A DNA stretch of 64,000 nucleotides from Valencia hispanica (GCA_963556495.2 OY747714.1:52191541-52255540), one strand, 5' to 3'; shown: positions 46,360-57,424, counted from the first letter of the stretch. Notes: generated by a model not told the origin, from the letters alone. Program-made: numbers and translations.

Positions 46360-48648
46360 CCATCCATCCATCCATTTTCTTCCGCTTATCCGGGGTTGGG
46401 TCGCGGGGGCAGCAGCCTAAGCAAAGAGACCCAGACTTCCCTCTCCCCAGCCACTTGTTCCAGCTCCTCGGGAGGAACCCCAAGGCGCTCCCAGGCCAGC
46501 CGAGAAACATAGTCCCTCCAGCGTGTCCTGGGCCTTCCCCTGGGCCTCCTCCCGGTGAGACGTGCCTGAAACACCTCACCAGGGAGGCGTCCAGGAGGCA
46601 TCCTGACCAGATGCCCGAGCCACCTCAACTGACTCCTCTCGATGTGGAGAAGCAGCGGATCTACTCTGAGCCCCTCCGGATGACTGAGCTTCTCACCCTA
46701 TCTCTAAGGGAGAGCCCAGACACTCTGGGCAGGAAACTCATTTCAGCCGCTTGTATCCGTGTTCTCGTTCTTTCGGTCACCACCCAGAGTTCGTGACCAT
46801 AGATGAGGGTAGGAACGTAGATCGACCGGTAAATCGAGAGCTTCGCCTTTTGGCTCAGCTCTCTCTTCACCACGACAGACCGGTAGAGCGCCCGCATAAC
46901 TGCAGATGCCCCACCAATCCGTCTATCGATCTCCCGCTCCATTTTTCCCTCATTCGTGAACAAGACCCCCAGATACTTAAACTCCTCCACTTGGGGAAGG
47001 ACCCCATCCCCGACCCGGAGGAGGCACCCCACCCTTTTCCGGCTCAAGACCATGGCCTCGGATTTGGAGGTGCTGATTCTCATCCCAGCCGCTTCACACT
47101 CGGCTGCGAACAGCTCCAGCGAAAGCTGTAGATCACGCTCCGATGAAGCCAACAGGACCACATCATCTGCAAAAAGCAGAGACCCGATCCTGAGGCCACC
47201 AAAACGGATCCCCTCAACGCCTTGGCTGCGCCTAGAGATCCTGTCCATAAAAGTTAGGAACAGGATCGGTGACAAAGGGCAACCTTGGCGGAGTCCAACT
47301 CTCACTGGAAACAAGCCCGACTTACTGCCGGCAATGCGAACCAAACTCTGGCACCGGTCGTACAGGGACCTAACAGCCCGTATCAAGGGGCCCGGTACCC
47401 CATACTCCCGGAGCACCCCCCACAGGGCCCCCCGAGGGACACGGTCGAACGCCTTCTCCAAGTCCACAAAACACATGTAGACCGGTTGGGCGAACTCCCA
47501 CGCACCCTCCAGGACCCTGCTGAGGGTGTAGAGCTGGTCCAGTGTTCCACGGCCAGGACGAAAACCGCATTGTTCCTCCTGGATCCGAGGTTCGACTATC
47601 CGTCGGACCCTCCTCTCCAGAACCCCTGAATAGACCTTACCAGGGAGGCTCAGAAGTGTGATCCCCCTGTAGTTGGAACACACCCTGTGGTCCCCCTTTT
47701 GAAACAGGGGGACCACCACCCCGGTCTGCCAATCCAAGGGAACTGCCCCCGATGTCCACGCAATATTGCAGAGCCGCGTTAGCCAACACAGCCCCACAAA
47801 ATCCAGAGCCTTGAGGAACTCCGGTCGAATCTCATCCACCCCCGGAGCCTTGCCACCGAGGAGCTTTTTAACGACCTCGGTGACCTCAGCACCAGAGATT
47901 GGAGAGCCCGACCCCAAGTCCCCAAACTCTGCTTCCAGATTGGAAGGCGTGCTGGTGGGATTGAGGAGGTCTTCGAAGTATTCCATCCACCGACCCAAAA
48001 CGTCCCGCGTCGAGGTCAGCAGCACACCATCCCCACTGTAAACAGTGTTGGTGGCAGACCGCTTTCCCCCCCCGAGACGCCGGATGGTGGACCAGAATCG
48101 CTTCGAAGCCGTACGGAAGTCGTTTTCCATCGTCTCTCCAAACTCCTCCCACGCCCGAGTTTTTGCCTCAGCAACTATCCGAGCCGCATCCCGCTTGGCC
48201 TGTCGGTACCTATCAGCTGCTTCAGGGGTCCCACAAGCCAAAAAGACCCGGTAGGACTCCTTCTTCAGCCTGACAGCATCCCTTACCGCCGGTGTCCACC
48301 AGCGGGTTCGGGGGTTGCCGCCGCGACAGGCACCGACCACCTTGCGGCCACAGCTTCGGTCAGCCGCCTCGGCAATGGAGGCGCGGAACATGGTCCACTC
48401 GGACTCGATGTCCCCCGCCTCCCCCGGGACGTGTTCAAAGTTCTGCCGGAGGTGTGCGTTAAAGCTCCTTCTGACAGGAGACTCTGCCAGACGTTCCCAG
48501 CAGACCCTCACAACACGTTTGGGCCTTCCAGGTCTGTCCGGCGTCCTCCCCCACCATCGGAGCCGACTCACCACCAGGTAGTGGTCAGTGGACAGCTCAG
48601 CCCCTCTCTTCACCCGAGTGTCCAAAACATGCGACCGCAGATCAGATG
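46360..48648 (-). mobile_element. Rex3/RTE-type LINE, minus strand, 5'-truncated
   Basis: The minus-strand 3' end is a short (GGAT)n run (ATCC on the plus strand, 46360-46377), the tail type known for Rex3. The single ORF begins inside the endonuclease domain at the 5' truncation point near 48648. It is GC-rich compared with the AT-rich retroviral flanks and sits between AGATAT direct repeats. Confidence 0.88.
46386..48648 (-). pseudogene. Rex3/RTE ORF: end of endonuclease, reverse transcriptase, C-terminal region; one frameshift
   Basis: Open for about 660 codons from 48661 to 46661. It starts with the end of an APE endonuclease (ELSTDHYLVVSRLRWWG) and continues into a reverse transcriptase: APGVDEIRPEFLKAL, NYRGITLLSLPGKVY, QCGFRPGRGTLDQL, catalytic VDLEKAFDRVPR, VGLRQGCPLSPILF and LLFADDVVLLA (about 47160). 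After SSVIRRGSE the frame stops; the remaining family C-terminal sequence (HLVRMPPGRLPGEVFQA, then RGRPRTRWRDYVSRLAWE) continues in a second frame at 46628-46386. A single missing base near 46675 explains this. Apart from that and the 5' truncation it is well kept, so the insertion is fairly young. Confidence 0.88.
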
Positions 48649-49340
48649 AGATATCTAGCAAATAAATGAAGCATTATTAACTGTTTTGTTTGTTCTCAGA
48701 TGCCATATTCTGTAGGACATTTACCCAGAAATGTAGAAGCTTTCACTAATCTTAATGATCTGTTTCCAGATGTTACACTCCTCTCCAGGATTTGGACAAA
48801 TTCTGAGCGTGCAGTACATGAACGAACAGGAAGTTATATGGGTAATAATGTGTATACTTCCATGACAAAAGTAAGGGTAAATTGGAGACTGGGACGACAT
48901 GGGATTAATCTAAATAGTTAAAGCTGGACCAGTACACTTAAAACCTGACCAAAGATTTATTTGTTTTGAAAATGATAAAAATCCGACCACATTTTCATAC
49001 CAATCTGGGTACATGGGAAAAATATATAGTATGTTCTCCATTCTTCGTGAATGTGATGGGAACTTTTCTGTGGACGACCTCCTGATTCTCTGCGGATTTT
49101 GGCTCTGACACAATTACCCTCAAAATGAGAACGGTGGATGTGCTTCTGTTAAGACTTAAAGAGCATTCTTTCTTGTATTTCTTCCCTGGCAGTTCTAAAA
49201 GGTATAGCAGCTGAGGGCTAGGAATTGAGCTTAACAACTGTATACATGGAGATTAATCTACAATACAGGTGTTTATTGAACTATAATATCTTTCCGTAAC
49301 AGGCTGCAAATCTAGTCACACTTGTTTAACAGGAGACTTA

Positions 49341-50959
49341 CACTACCGTTCAAAAGTTTGGGGTTACATTGAAATGTCCTTATTTTTGAAGGAAAAGCAC
49401 TGTACTTTTCAATGAAGATAACTTTAAACTAGTCTTAACTTTAAAGAAATACACTCTATACATTGCTAATGTGGTAAATGACTATTCTAGCTGCAAATGT
49501 CTGGTTTTTGGTGCAATATCTACAAAAGGTGTATAGAGGCCCATTTCCAGCAACTATCACTCCAGTGTTCTAATGGTACAATGTGTTTGCTCATTGGCTC
49601 AGAAGGCTAATTGATGATTAGAAAACCCTTGTGCAATCATGTTCACACATCTGAAAACAGTTTAGCTCGGTACAGAAGCTACAAAACTGACCTTCCTTTG
49701 AGCAGATTGAGTTTCTGGAGCATCACATTTGTGGGGTCAATTAAACGCTCAAAATGGCCATAAAAAGAGAACTTTCATCTGAAACTCGACAGTCTATTCT
49801 TGTTCTTAGAAATGAAGGCTATTCCATGCGAGAAATTGCTAAGAAATTGAAGATTTCCTACAACGGTGTGTACTACTCTCTTCAGAGGACAGCACAAACA
49901 GGCTCTAACCAGAGTAGAAAAAGAAGTGGGAGGCCGCGTTGCACAACTGAGCAAGAAGATAAGTACATTAGAGTCTCTAGTTTGAGAAACAGACGCCTCA
50001 CAGGTCCCCAACTGGCATCTTCATTAAATAGTACCCGCAAAACACCAGTGTCAACATCTACAGTGAAGAGGCGGCTGCGGGATTCTGGGCTTCAGGGCAG
50101 AGTGGCAAAGAAAAAGCCATATCTGAGACTGGCCAATAAAAGAAAAAGATTAAGATGGGCAAAAGAACACAGACATTGGACAGAGGAAGACTGGAAAAAA
50201 GTGTTGTGGACGGATGAATCCAAGTTTGAGGTGTTTGGATCACAAAGAAGAACGTTTGTGAGACGCAGAACAACTGGAAAGATGCTGGAAGAATGCCTGA
50301 CGCCATCTGTTAAGCATGGTGGAGGTAATGTAATGGTCTGGGGTTGCTTTGGTGCTGGTAAGGTGGGAGATTTGTACAGGGTAAAAGGGATTCTGAATAA
50401 GGAAGGCTATCACTCCATTTTGCAACGCCATGCCATACCCAGTGGACAGCGCTTGATTGGAGCCAATTTCATCCTACAACAGGACAATGACCCAAAACAC
50501 ACCTCCAAATTGTGCAAGAACTATTTAGAGAAGAAGCAGGCAGCTGGTATTCTATCGGTAATGGAGTGGCCAGCGCAGTCACCAGATTTGAACCCCATTG
50601 AGCTGTTGTGGGAGCAGCTTGACCGTATGGTATGCAAGAAGTGCCCATCCAACCAATCCAAATTGTGGGAGCTGCTTCTAGAAGCGTGGGGTGCAATTGC
50701 TCCAGATTACCTCAACAAATTAACAGCTAGAATGCCAAAGGTCTGCAATGCTGTAATTGCTGCAAATGGAGGATTCTTTGATGAAAGCAAAGTTTGATGT
50801 AAAAACAATCTTATTTCAAATAAAAATCATTATTTCTAACCTTGTCAATGTCTTGACTCTATTTTCTATTCATTTCACAACGTATGGTGGTGAATAAGTG
50901 TGACTTTTCATGGAAAACACAAAATTGTTTGGGTGACCCCAAACTTTTGAACGGTAGTG
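49341..50959 (+). mobile_element. Tc1/mariner transposon, complete, with intact transposase
   Basis: A 1,619-bp element with terminal inverted repeats (CACTACCGTTCAAAAGTTTG at both ends, 26 of the first 27 bp matching). It is flanked by TA on both sides (49339-49340 and 50960-50961), the invariant Tc1/mariner target. One uninterrupted transposase gene fills the centre. It is inserted in the decayed retrovirus and is clearly younger than it. This is the least damaged mobile element in the window. Confidence 0.95.
49754..50797 (+). CDS. Tc1-type transposase, 347 aa, DD38E spacing
   Basis: Cut-and-paste transposase that binds the terminal repeats and inserts at TA. The N-terminal paired-type helix-turn-helix covers about residues 10-110 (YSMREIAKKLKISYNGVYYS first half, TVKRRLRDSGL second half), with a GRPR AT-hook-like motif at 59-62 between the halves. 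The catalytic domain has LWTDES (D154), the glycine-rich KHGGGNVMVWGCFG (188-201), LQQDNDPKHTS (D244) and SPDLNPIELLW (E283). I count 38 residues between the second Asp and the Glu, so the triad is DD38E, not the DD34E of classic Tc1 or Sleeping Beauty. There are no internal stops or shifts, and the length is normal for the family. The ATG at 49754 is chosen because the MAIKREL...ETR start agrees with family N-termini. Confidence 0.95.
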   Translation: MAIKRELSSETRQSILVLRNEGYSMREIAKKLKISYNGVYYSLQRTAQTGSNQSRKRSGRPRCTTEQEDKYIRVSSLRNRRLTGPQLASSLNSTRKTPVSTSTVKRRLRDSGLQGRVAKKKPYLRLANKRKRLRWAKEHRHWTEEDWKKVLWTDESKFEVFGSQRRTFVRRRTTGKMLEECLTPSVKHGGGNVMVWGCFGAGKVGDLYRVKGILNKEGYHSILQRHAIPSGQRLIGANFILQQDNDPKHTSKLCKNYLEKKQAAGILSVMEWPAQSPDLNPIELLWEQLDRMVCKKCPSNQSKLWELLLEAWGAIAPDYLNKLTARMPKVCNAVIAANGGFFDESKV

Positions 50960-50961
50960 TA

Positions 50962-52487
50962 TATAATTGGATGTTTCTGAAACAGTTCTGTTTCAGAAGA
51001 AGGGAGGAGATTCTTAGGCACTAGGGGAACTTAAATTTCGATTATTTTTTACAAAACAAAGCCTTTCAATTTGTCGCTTTAAAAGCATTTCAGATAAATA
51101 AATAAAAAACAGCATTTGTTTAGGGTTCAACAGTTTTTGGTTAATAGGTTGAAATTATAGTTTTCTTTTATAAGAATTGGGCTTCATCAGCTCAGAAGAT
51201 GAATAACAACAGTTGGTGATGTGGTAAAATCTTATAAAACTATAGGTTTAATGAACTTAGGCTGTTAGCAGTGTAAATGAATAAAATTAGACTGATCCTC
51301 TTCTGCGGGTTGAGCTTTAAAGAAGCAAAGCATTTTTCTTTTGAGCGGTCTGTCATGCTCATGATGCCATTTCCACAATCCAAAAAGACCAGATGTTTCC
51401 TGTTTTCCATCCTGTTTTGGCACCTTTGTGCGGTTGGTTGTTTTAGCACACAACCCATTCATCTTACCTTGTGGCATGTTTATGCATTTAGTCTTTGTTT
51501 GGAAGTTTTTATTTACATTATAACCCCTACTATATATTTTGAAGAAAAATTCTTTATGGTCTAGGTTGTTCCAGTGTTGCTCACTTTTGATACAGGATTT
51601 TTAGAGTGCACTTTGCATCAATGATAATTTTTGTGATTTACATACAGCAAAAGTATTAGCTTTTTCTACAGATAGACCTAGTTTGTAAGCAGTCTGGATA
51701 ATAGTTTGATTTTGTGTTAGTGCGGCCGATCTGTGCAGCCGATCTGTGCAGCACTACTTAAGACTATGAGGTGAGTGAGGGATTTGATAAAAAAAAGGAC
51801 AAATGCATAAGTAATGAATCTCAAATTAGATACAATTATGGATAAAGCAAACAGGAAAAAGCAAATTAGTTGCAAGCTCTTCATTTAGGCTTTGTTGACC
51901 AGGTGAGAGACCACCAGCCAACCGGACCACAATCTCTCAGGTAATCATACTAAAGAAATAGGCTGGAGCCAATGCACTCCCACTGAGGAGTCAGGATGCA
52001 CCTGAGAGGACATCCAGGAGCAGCAAGCCAGAGCGGGAGAAGAACAGCAATGAGCAGACCACACAACCTACTTGAACCCTCTGCTGAGAGGTTTCCAACT
52101 TCAGCACACCTGCACCATCAGGTGGCAGGGCGGCTTGGAGCACAGAGCTGCCCAGCTGGGGCAGCAGGGTTTGAAGGAAAAGAAGCTGAGACCCCTGCCA
52201 AATGGGGCAGAACGATCCTCTGGTCTGCGTGCAGTCCTTAGAGTTTTCAAACTCAGGGCTACTGAAAAGATACACTTTAGCTGCATATAGGTGATGTGCT
52301 GGCAACCTCTCACCTTAGGTCATAGAAGAGCGAGCCGGACGACCACAATTCCTGGCCAGAACAAGATGACTTGACTACTGATCCGAAAAGTTCCAAAGAA
52401 GATGGACTCAAAATTGATATGATTCTTTGCCTGACATTTTTCCTTATATATGGTGATCTCTTATTTTAAGAGATCAAAAGAGGGACA
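50962..52487. other. Retroviral flank, no gene recognised
   Basis: About 1.5 kb between the Tc1-type element and the probable 3' LTR. It is expected to hold the rest of env, but no transmembrane-subunit motif was found. A 14-bp direct repeat (GCCGATCTGTGCA twice) lies at about 51724-51751. The part at 51900-52330 is more GC-rich than the rest and may have another origin. Confidence 0.4.
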
Positions 52488-52790
52488 TGACAAGATAGAA
52501 ATTCTGTTAATGTTGTATGAGGGTTTAATTTTGTAGTGCATGTGGAAACACTTAGAAACAGTGAACAATCAAGAGGAATGTGGTACATCCTGTGTGCCTT
52601 GTGTGAAGAAGCTGTGACCATTCTATGAACGAAGATCTATGTGGGAGGAGTTTCATGGAAATTCAACTTTCAATAAAAACTTTGAGCTGACATAAAGCTG
52701 TGCTCAGTTACTAGAATTGAGTCCAGTGAACGATGTCTCGCTGTTAAAATATATAATTGTTGTTTGTTGTTCTTATTGCTCCTTTTTACA
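52488..52790 (+). repeat. Probable 3' LTR of the retrovirus remnant
   Basis: Begins TGACAAG directly after a purine-rich stretch (AGATCAAAAGAGGGACA) that looks like a polypurine tract. It contains AATAAA at 52672-52677 followed by a U5-like segment, and could end near TTTTTACA at 52790. No second LTR is in the window for comparison, so the borders are estimates. Confidence 0.4.
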
Positions 52791-52910
52791 CAAATGAACA
52801 AACACGCGGGAAGGTGAAATGAGAGCTCAGAGAGCCCAGGGTCATAAATTAAATGTGTGTCTGTTCCTTTAAGAGAGGCTTTAAATTAGAGTGAAAACAC
52901 CTTCTCAACA

Positions 52911-54140
52911 GTGGGTAACAGTACAGAAGCAGCAGAGAGGTGGGTTAAACTACGACTCTGCTTCCTGGTCTGGACCCTGGGTTGTCAGTGTTTTGGAGGA
53001 CTAATAAATTCGGCCATATTCCTAGAAAGAAGAGCTGCTCCATCCAAAGTGGGATGGATGCCGTCTCTCCGGATCAGACCAGGTTTTCCCCAAAATGTTC
53101 TCCAGTTATCAGTGTAGCTCACATCGTTTGCAGGACACCACCCAGACAACCATTGATGGAATGACATCATGCGGCTAAACATGTCGTCACTGGTCCGATC
53201 AGGCAGGGGACCAGAAAAGATTACAGAGTCGGACATTGTTTTGGCAAACTTACACACCGAAGCAACACTAATTTTAGTGACCTCCGATTGGCGTAACCGG
53301 GTGTCATTACCGCCAGCGTGAATAACAATCTTACTGTATTTACGCTTATCTTTAGCCAGCAGTTTCAGGTAGGATTTGATGTCGCCCGTTCTGGCCCCTG
53401 GCAAACATTTGACTATGGTCAATGGTGTCTCTAATGCCACGTTTCTGACTATGGAGCTGCCAATTACCAGGGTCGGTTTCTCAGCGGGTGTGTCGCTGAG
53501 CGGGGAAAATCTGTTAGAAACGCGGACCGGTTGGTGGTGGCCCGTGGGCTGGGTCCTAGAACTATGCTTCCTACGTACCGTCACCCAGCCGCCTAGAGGT
53601 CCCGGCTGTGTGGGCTCTACCGGAGGACAGCTAGGGGGTTCTATCCTTGTTGGCTCCGCGCTGGCTAATGGGCTTTGGCTATCTGCTGGTTTTTCAACAT
53701 CGCGGAGCCGTGCTTCTAATTCTGATACCCTCGCCTCCAAAGCTACAAAAATATTACATTTATTACAGTTACCATTATCACTAAAGGAGGCAGGGAAGTA
53801 ACTAAACATCTGACAGAGAGAGCAAGAGAGAAGAGAAGAGTTAGAGACAGGAGAAAGAAGAGAAGCCATAGCCGCAATGAAGCTAAGCTAACTGAGCTAG
53901 CGAGACCTTCCACCCAAAGAAAAACTGTGTGAAACACGAGGAGTTCCCAAAACGTAAAGTACACCACCACAAAACGTGTGTTTTAGTAGCTTGTGTGTTA
54001 AAATAACTTAGAAAAGCCTCAGCACAGAGAAAATAAGATCAATTCAAGAGACTCTGAACACCAAACAGTTTACAGGGAGCGCAACAGTGACAACAGGAAA
54101 TGACGCAATACGGCTTACCCCGTCACAGAGTACCAACCAA
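52911..54140 (-). mobile_element. L2-like LINE copy B, 5' part, minus strand
   Basis: Contains the 5' UTR (about 54140-53870) and complete ORF1 of the same L2 family as copy A, then stops between ORF1 and ORF2 at 52911. The 230 bp at 52911-53140 match copy A at 44311-44538. The 3' half is missing. It abuts the (ATCC)n array on its 5' side. Confidence 0.8.
52985..53869 (-). CDS. L2-like ORF1, zinc-finger/coiled-coil plus SGNH esterase domain, 294 aa
   Basis: Uninterrupted from the ATG at 53869 to the stop at 52985-52987. The N-terminal part has paired cysteines (CSLC, then CNKC, about residues 16-38) that could bind zinc, followed by a short coiled coil ([18 protein letters not shown], residues about 42-60) and a Pro/Ser-rich linker. 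The C-terminal half is an SGNH/GDSL-type hydrolase: [10 protein letters not shown] (nucleophile block), HAGGND (block III) and RRDGIHPT (Asp-x-x-His block). Such esterase ORF1 proteins are known for CR1/L2 LINEs such as zebrafish ZfL2; they bind nucleic acid or membranes and assist retrotransposition. Length and motifs suggest an intact protein. The ATG was chosen as the first in-frame one after the 5' UTR stops. Confidence 0.85.
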   Translation of the reverse strand: MASLLSPVSNSSLLSCSLCQMFSYFPASFSDNGNCNKCNIFVALEARVSELEARLRDVEKPADSQSPLASAEPTRIEPPSCPPVEPTQPGPLGGWVTVRRKHSSRTQPTGHHQPVRVSNRFSPLSDTPAEKPTLVIGSSIVRNVALETPLTIVKCLPGARTGDIKSYLKLLAKDKRKYSKIVIHAGGNDTRLRQSEVTKISVASVCKFAKTMSDSVIFSGPLPDRTSDDMFSRMMSFHQWLSGWCPANDVSYTDNWRTFWGKPGLIRRDGIHPTLDGAALLSRNMAEFISPPKH

Positions 54141-54161
54141 CACTTGACCTGCAACGTTACA

Positions 54162-56690
54162 TGCATGCATCCGTCCATCCATCCATCCATCCATCCATCC
54201 ATCCATCCATCCATCCATCCATTTGTTCATCCATCCATCCATGCATCTGTTCATCTATCCACACATCCATCCATCCATGCATCAATCCATCTGTCCGTTT
54301 ATCCATCGGTCCGTCCATGCATCCATCCATCCATCTATCCACAAATCCATCCATCCATGGATCCGTCCATGCATCCATCCATGCATCCGTCCATGCATCC
54401 ATCCATGCATCCATCCATCCATCTATCCACACATCCATCCATCCATGGATCCGTCCATGCATCCATCCATGCATCCATCCATCCATCATCCACACATCCA
54501 TCCATCCATGGATCCGTCCATGCATCCATCCATGCATCCATCCATGCATCCATCCATCTATCCACACATCCATCCATCTGTTCATCTATCCACACATCCA
54601 TCCATCCATGCATCCATCCATCCATCTATCCACACATCCATCCATCTGTCCATCCATCCATCGGTCCATGCATGCGTCTATCCATCCATCCATCTATCCA
54701 TCAATCCATCCATCCTTGCATCCATCCATCCATCCATGCATCCATCTGTCCATCCATCCATCCATTTGTTCATCCATCCATCCATGCATCCATCCATCCA
54801 TCTGTTCATCTATCCACACATCCATCCATCCATCCTTGCATGCATCCATTCATCCATCCATCCATCCATCCATCCATCCATCCTTGCATCCATCCATCCA
54901 TCCATCCTTGCATGCATCCATCCATCCATCCATCCATCCATCCATCCTTGCATGCATCCATCCATCCATCCATCCATCCTTGCATCCATCCATCCATCCT
55001 TGCATGCATCCATCCATCCATCCATCCATCCATCCTTGCATGCATCCATTCATCCATCCATCCATCCATCCTTGCATCCATCCGTCCATCCTTGCATGCA
55101 TCCATCCATGCATCCATCCATCCATCCATCCATCCTTGCATGCATCCATTCATCCATCCATCCATCCATCCTTGCATCCATCCATCCATCCTTGCATGCA
55201 TCCATCCATCCATCCATCCATCCTTGCATCCATCCATCCTTGCATGCATTCATTAATCCATCCATCCATCCATCCTTGCATCCATCCGTCCATCCTTGCA
55301 TGCATCCATCCATCCATCCATCCATCCATCCATCCATCCATCCATCCATCCATCCATCCTTGCATCCATCCATCCTTGCATGCATCCATCCATCCATCCA
55401 TCCATCCATCCTTGCATCCATCCATCCTTGCATGCATCCATTAATCCATCCATCCATCCATCCATCCTTGCATCCATCCGTCTATCCATCCATTCATCCT
55501 TGCATCCATCCATCCTTGCATGCATCCATTCATCCATCCATCCTTGTATCCATCCATCCATCCATCCTTGCATGCATCCATCCATCCATCCATCCATCCA
55601 TCCATCCATCCATCCTTGCATCCATCCATCCTTGCATGCATCCATCCATCCATCTATCCATCTATCTGTCCGTCCATCCATCCGTCCATGCATGCATCCA
55701 TGCATCCATCCATCCATCCATCTATCTGTCCGTCCATCCATCCGTCCATGCATGCATCCATGCATCCATCCATCCATCTGTTCATCTATCCACACATCCA
55801 TCCATGCATCAATCCATCTGTCCGTCCATCCATCCATTCATCCATGCATCCATCCATCCATCCGTCCATGCATGCATCCATCCATCCATCCATCCATCCA
55901 TCCATCCATCCATCCATCCATCTATCCACACAACCATCCATCCATGCATCAATCCATCTGTCCATGCATGCATGCATGCATCCATCCATCCATCCATCCT
56001 TGCATCCATCATCCATGCATCCATCCGTCCATCCGTCCATCCTTCCATCCATCTATATGTTCATCCATCCATCCATGCATCCATCGATCCAAACATCCAT
56101 CCATCCATCCATCCATTTGTCCATCCATGCATCTATCTATCCATCCATCCATGCATTCATCCATCCATCCATCCTTGCATCCATCCATCTATGCATCCAT
56201 CCGTCCATCCATCCGTCCATCCATCCATCCATCCATCCATCCATCCATCCATTTGTTCATCCATCCATGCATCCATCGATCCAAACATCCATCCATCCAT
56301 TTGTCCATCCATCCATCCATCCGTCCATCCATGCATCCATCCATGCATCCATCCATGCATCCATCCATCCATCCATTCATCCATCCATCCATCCATCCAT
56401 CCATCCGTTCATCCATCCATCCATCCATCCATGCATCCATGCATCCATCTATCCATTCATCCATCCATCCATCCATCCATCTATCCATCCATCCATGCAT
56501 CCATCCATGCATCCACCCATCCATCTGTTCATCTATCCACACATCCATCCATCCATCCATCCGTCCGTCCATGCATGCATCCCTCTATCCTTCCATAGGT
56601 TCATCCATCCATCCATGCATCTATCCATTCATCCATTCATCCGTCCATCAGTCCATCCATCAGTCCATCCATCCGTCCATCCATCCATCC
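54162..56690. repeat. (ATCC)n microsatellite/minisatellite array, 2.5 kb
   Basis: Tandem CATC units with frequent CATG, CGTC, TCTATCCACA and CCTTGCATGCATCC variants. The central part (54830-55640) shows a higher-order pattern in which CCTTGCATGCATCC and CCTTGCATCC blocks alternate. Three overlapping plus-strand frames (IHPS repeats) and minus-strand frames (MDGW repeats) stay open because no stop arises in the repeat. They are not genes. Similar ATCC tails end Rex3 elements, but here no Rex3 body adjoins. Confidence 0.95.
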
Positions 56691-56814
56691 AGAAGAAGAT
56701 GGAGAGAGTCCTGGAGCAGCAGTGTCCCATTTCTGAGGTTCTCTCAGCAGACAAGAAATCGAGACATTAGATTCCTACTTGGCAGGATCTTTATGTACTG
56801 GAGTCTCTCTTCCA

Positions 56815-56821
56815 GACATTA
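56815..56821. repeat. Target-site duplication of L2 copy D
   Basis: GACATTA, repeated at 57425-57431. The hAT reading continues across once one copy and the L2 are removed. Confidence 0.75.
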
Positions 56822-57424
56822 ATTTCAATTCAATTCAGTTTATTTATATAGCGCCATTTCCAAACAGATGTCATCTCAAGGCTCTTAACAAGAAGTCATT
56901 TCAATACATTTATACAAACATTCCAATCAGTTAAAAAGTTTCCTATTTAAGGAATCCCAGCAGATTGCGTCAGTCATTGGCGTGAGGTTGGGCCCCGTTG
57001 ATGCAGACTTTCCAACCACAGCAATCCTTCAGCAATCCCTCATACTGAGCAAGCATGTAGCGACGGTGGAGAGGAAAAACTCCCCTTTAACAGGAAGAAA
57101 CCTCCAACAGAACCAGGCTCAGTAGGAGCGGCCATCTGCCACGACCGTCTGGGGGTTTGAGAAGACAGAGCAGAAACACAGAAGGAACAGAAGATCTGAT
57201 ATAAGAGAACTTTCTATGTTACAGAAAGTAAAAAGTTAATAACAGGACACAGTGGATGTTCAGTTACTGAGAGGATCATCCCAGTCGATGCCCCCCGTCC
57301 AACAGGGCATTGCAGCCAAGCAGGATACCAGACCAGGTATATCTTCTATGGAGAGACAAACACTGAGAGAAAACAAAGTTAACAGTCGAAATAACAGAAT
57401 GTACTGTAATACAACTGGAGAGTC
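56822..57424 (-). mobile_element. L2-like LINE copy D, 3' UTR only, minus strand
   Basis: 603 bp matching the 3' UTR of copy A (TTTATTTATATAGCGCC, then the block with GCCATCTGCCACGACCG), with the AATTG-type tail at 56822-56838. It keeps a GGGCCCCGTTGATGCAGA segment (56990-57007) that copy A lacks. A severely 5'-truncated insertion in the hAT pseudogene. Confidence 0.88.

Larger units (their letters stand above)
46168..49250 (+). pseudogene. env: Retroviral env remnant, split by a Rex3 LINE
   Basis: Follows the integrase remnant in the expected gene order. It starts with an ATG and a hydrophobic leader-like stretch (MKVFLLFSTFIFTAFWW, 46168) that stays open to the Rex3 junction. Beyond Rex3 (48656 on), one frame shows NCFVCSQMPYS, a CxxC-type motif as in gamma-type surface subunits, followed by a stop near 48919. 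Further weak envelope-like pieces run to about 49250. No fusion peptide or transmembrane subunit was recognised after the Tc1-type insertion. The env call comes mainly from position and the CxxC motif. Confidence 0.45.
44545..52790 (+). mobile_element. Endogenous retrovirus remnant (gamma/epsilon-like), interrupted
   Basis: Plus-strand decayed provirus: integrase sequences at about 45190-46060, env-like sequences at about 46168-46353 and 48656-49250, and a probable 3' LTR at about 52488-52790. A Rex3 LINE (46360-48648) and a Tc1-type transposon (49341-50959) are inserted in it. No gag, protease, reverse transcriptase or 5' LTR could be recognised on the left, where the L2 copy adjoins. The class call rests on integrase C-terminal similarity to the murine-leukaemia-virus type. 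Frames are broken throughout, so this is not a functional provirus. Confidence 0.6.

Noticed and set aside
51277..51564. Frame of 95 codons that might be an env transmembrane subunit
   Set aside because: Hydrophobic stretches are present, but I saw no fusion peptide, heptad repeats or cysteine motif of a retroviral transmembrane subunit.
40594..54140. L2 copies A and B as one element split by the retrovirus
   Set aside because: Order and orientation fit, but about 230 bp (44311-44538 and 52911-53140) are present in both and differ at several positions, and copy A has its own possible GATTAT target duplication. Two separate copies explain this better, though it is not fully excluded.
54087..56822. 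Frames of up to 791 codons with IHPS or MDGW repeats
   Set aside because: By-product of (ATCC)n: all three plus frames are open at once, and so are the minus frames. Not a protein family.
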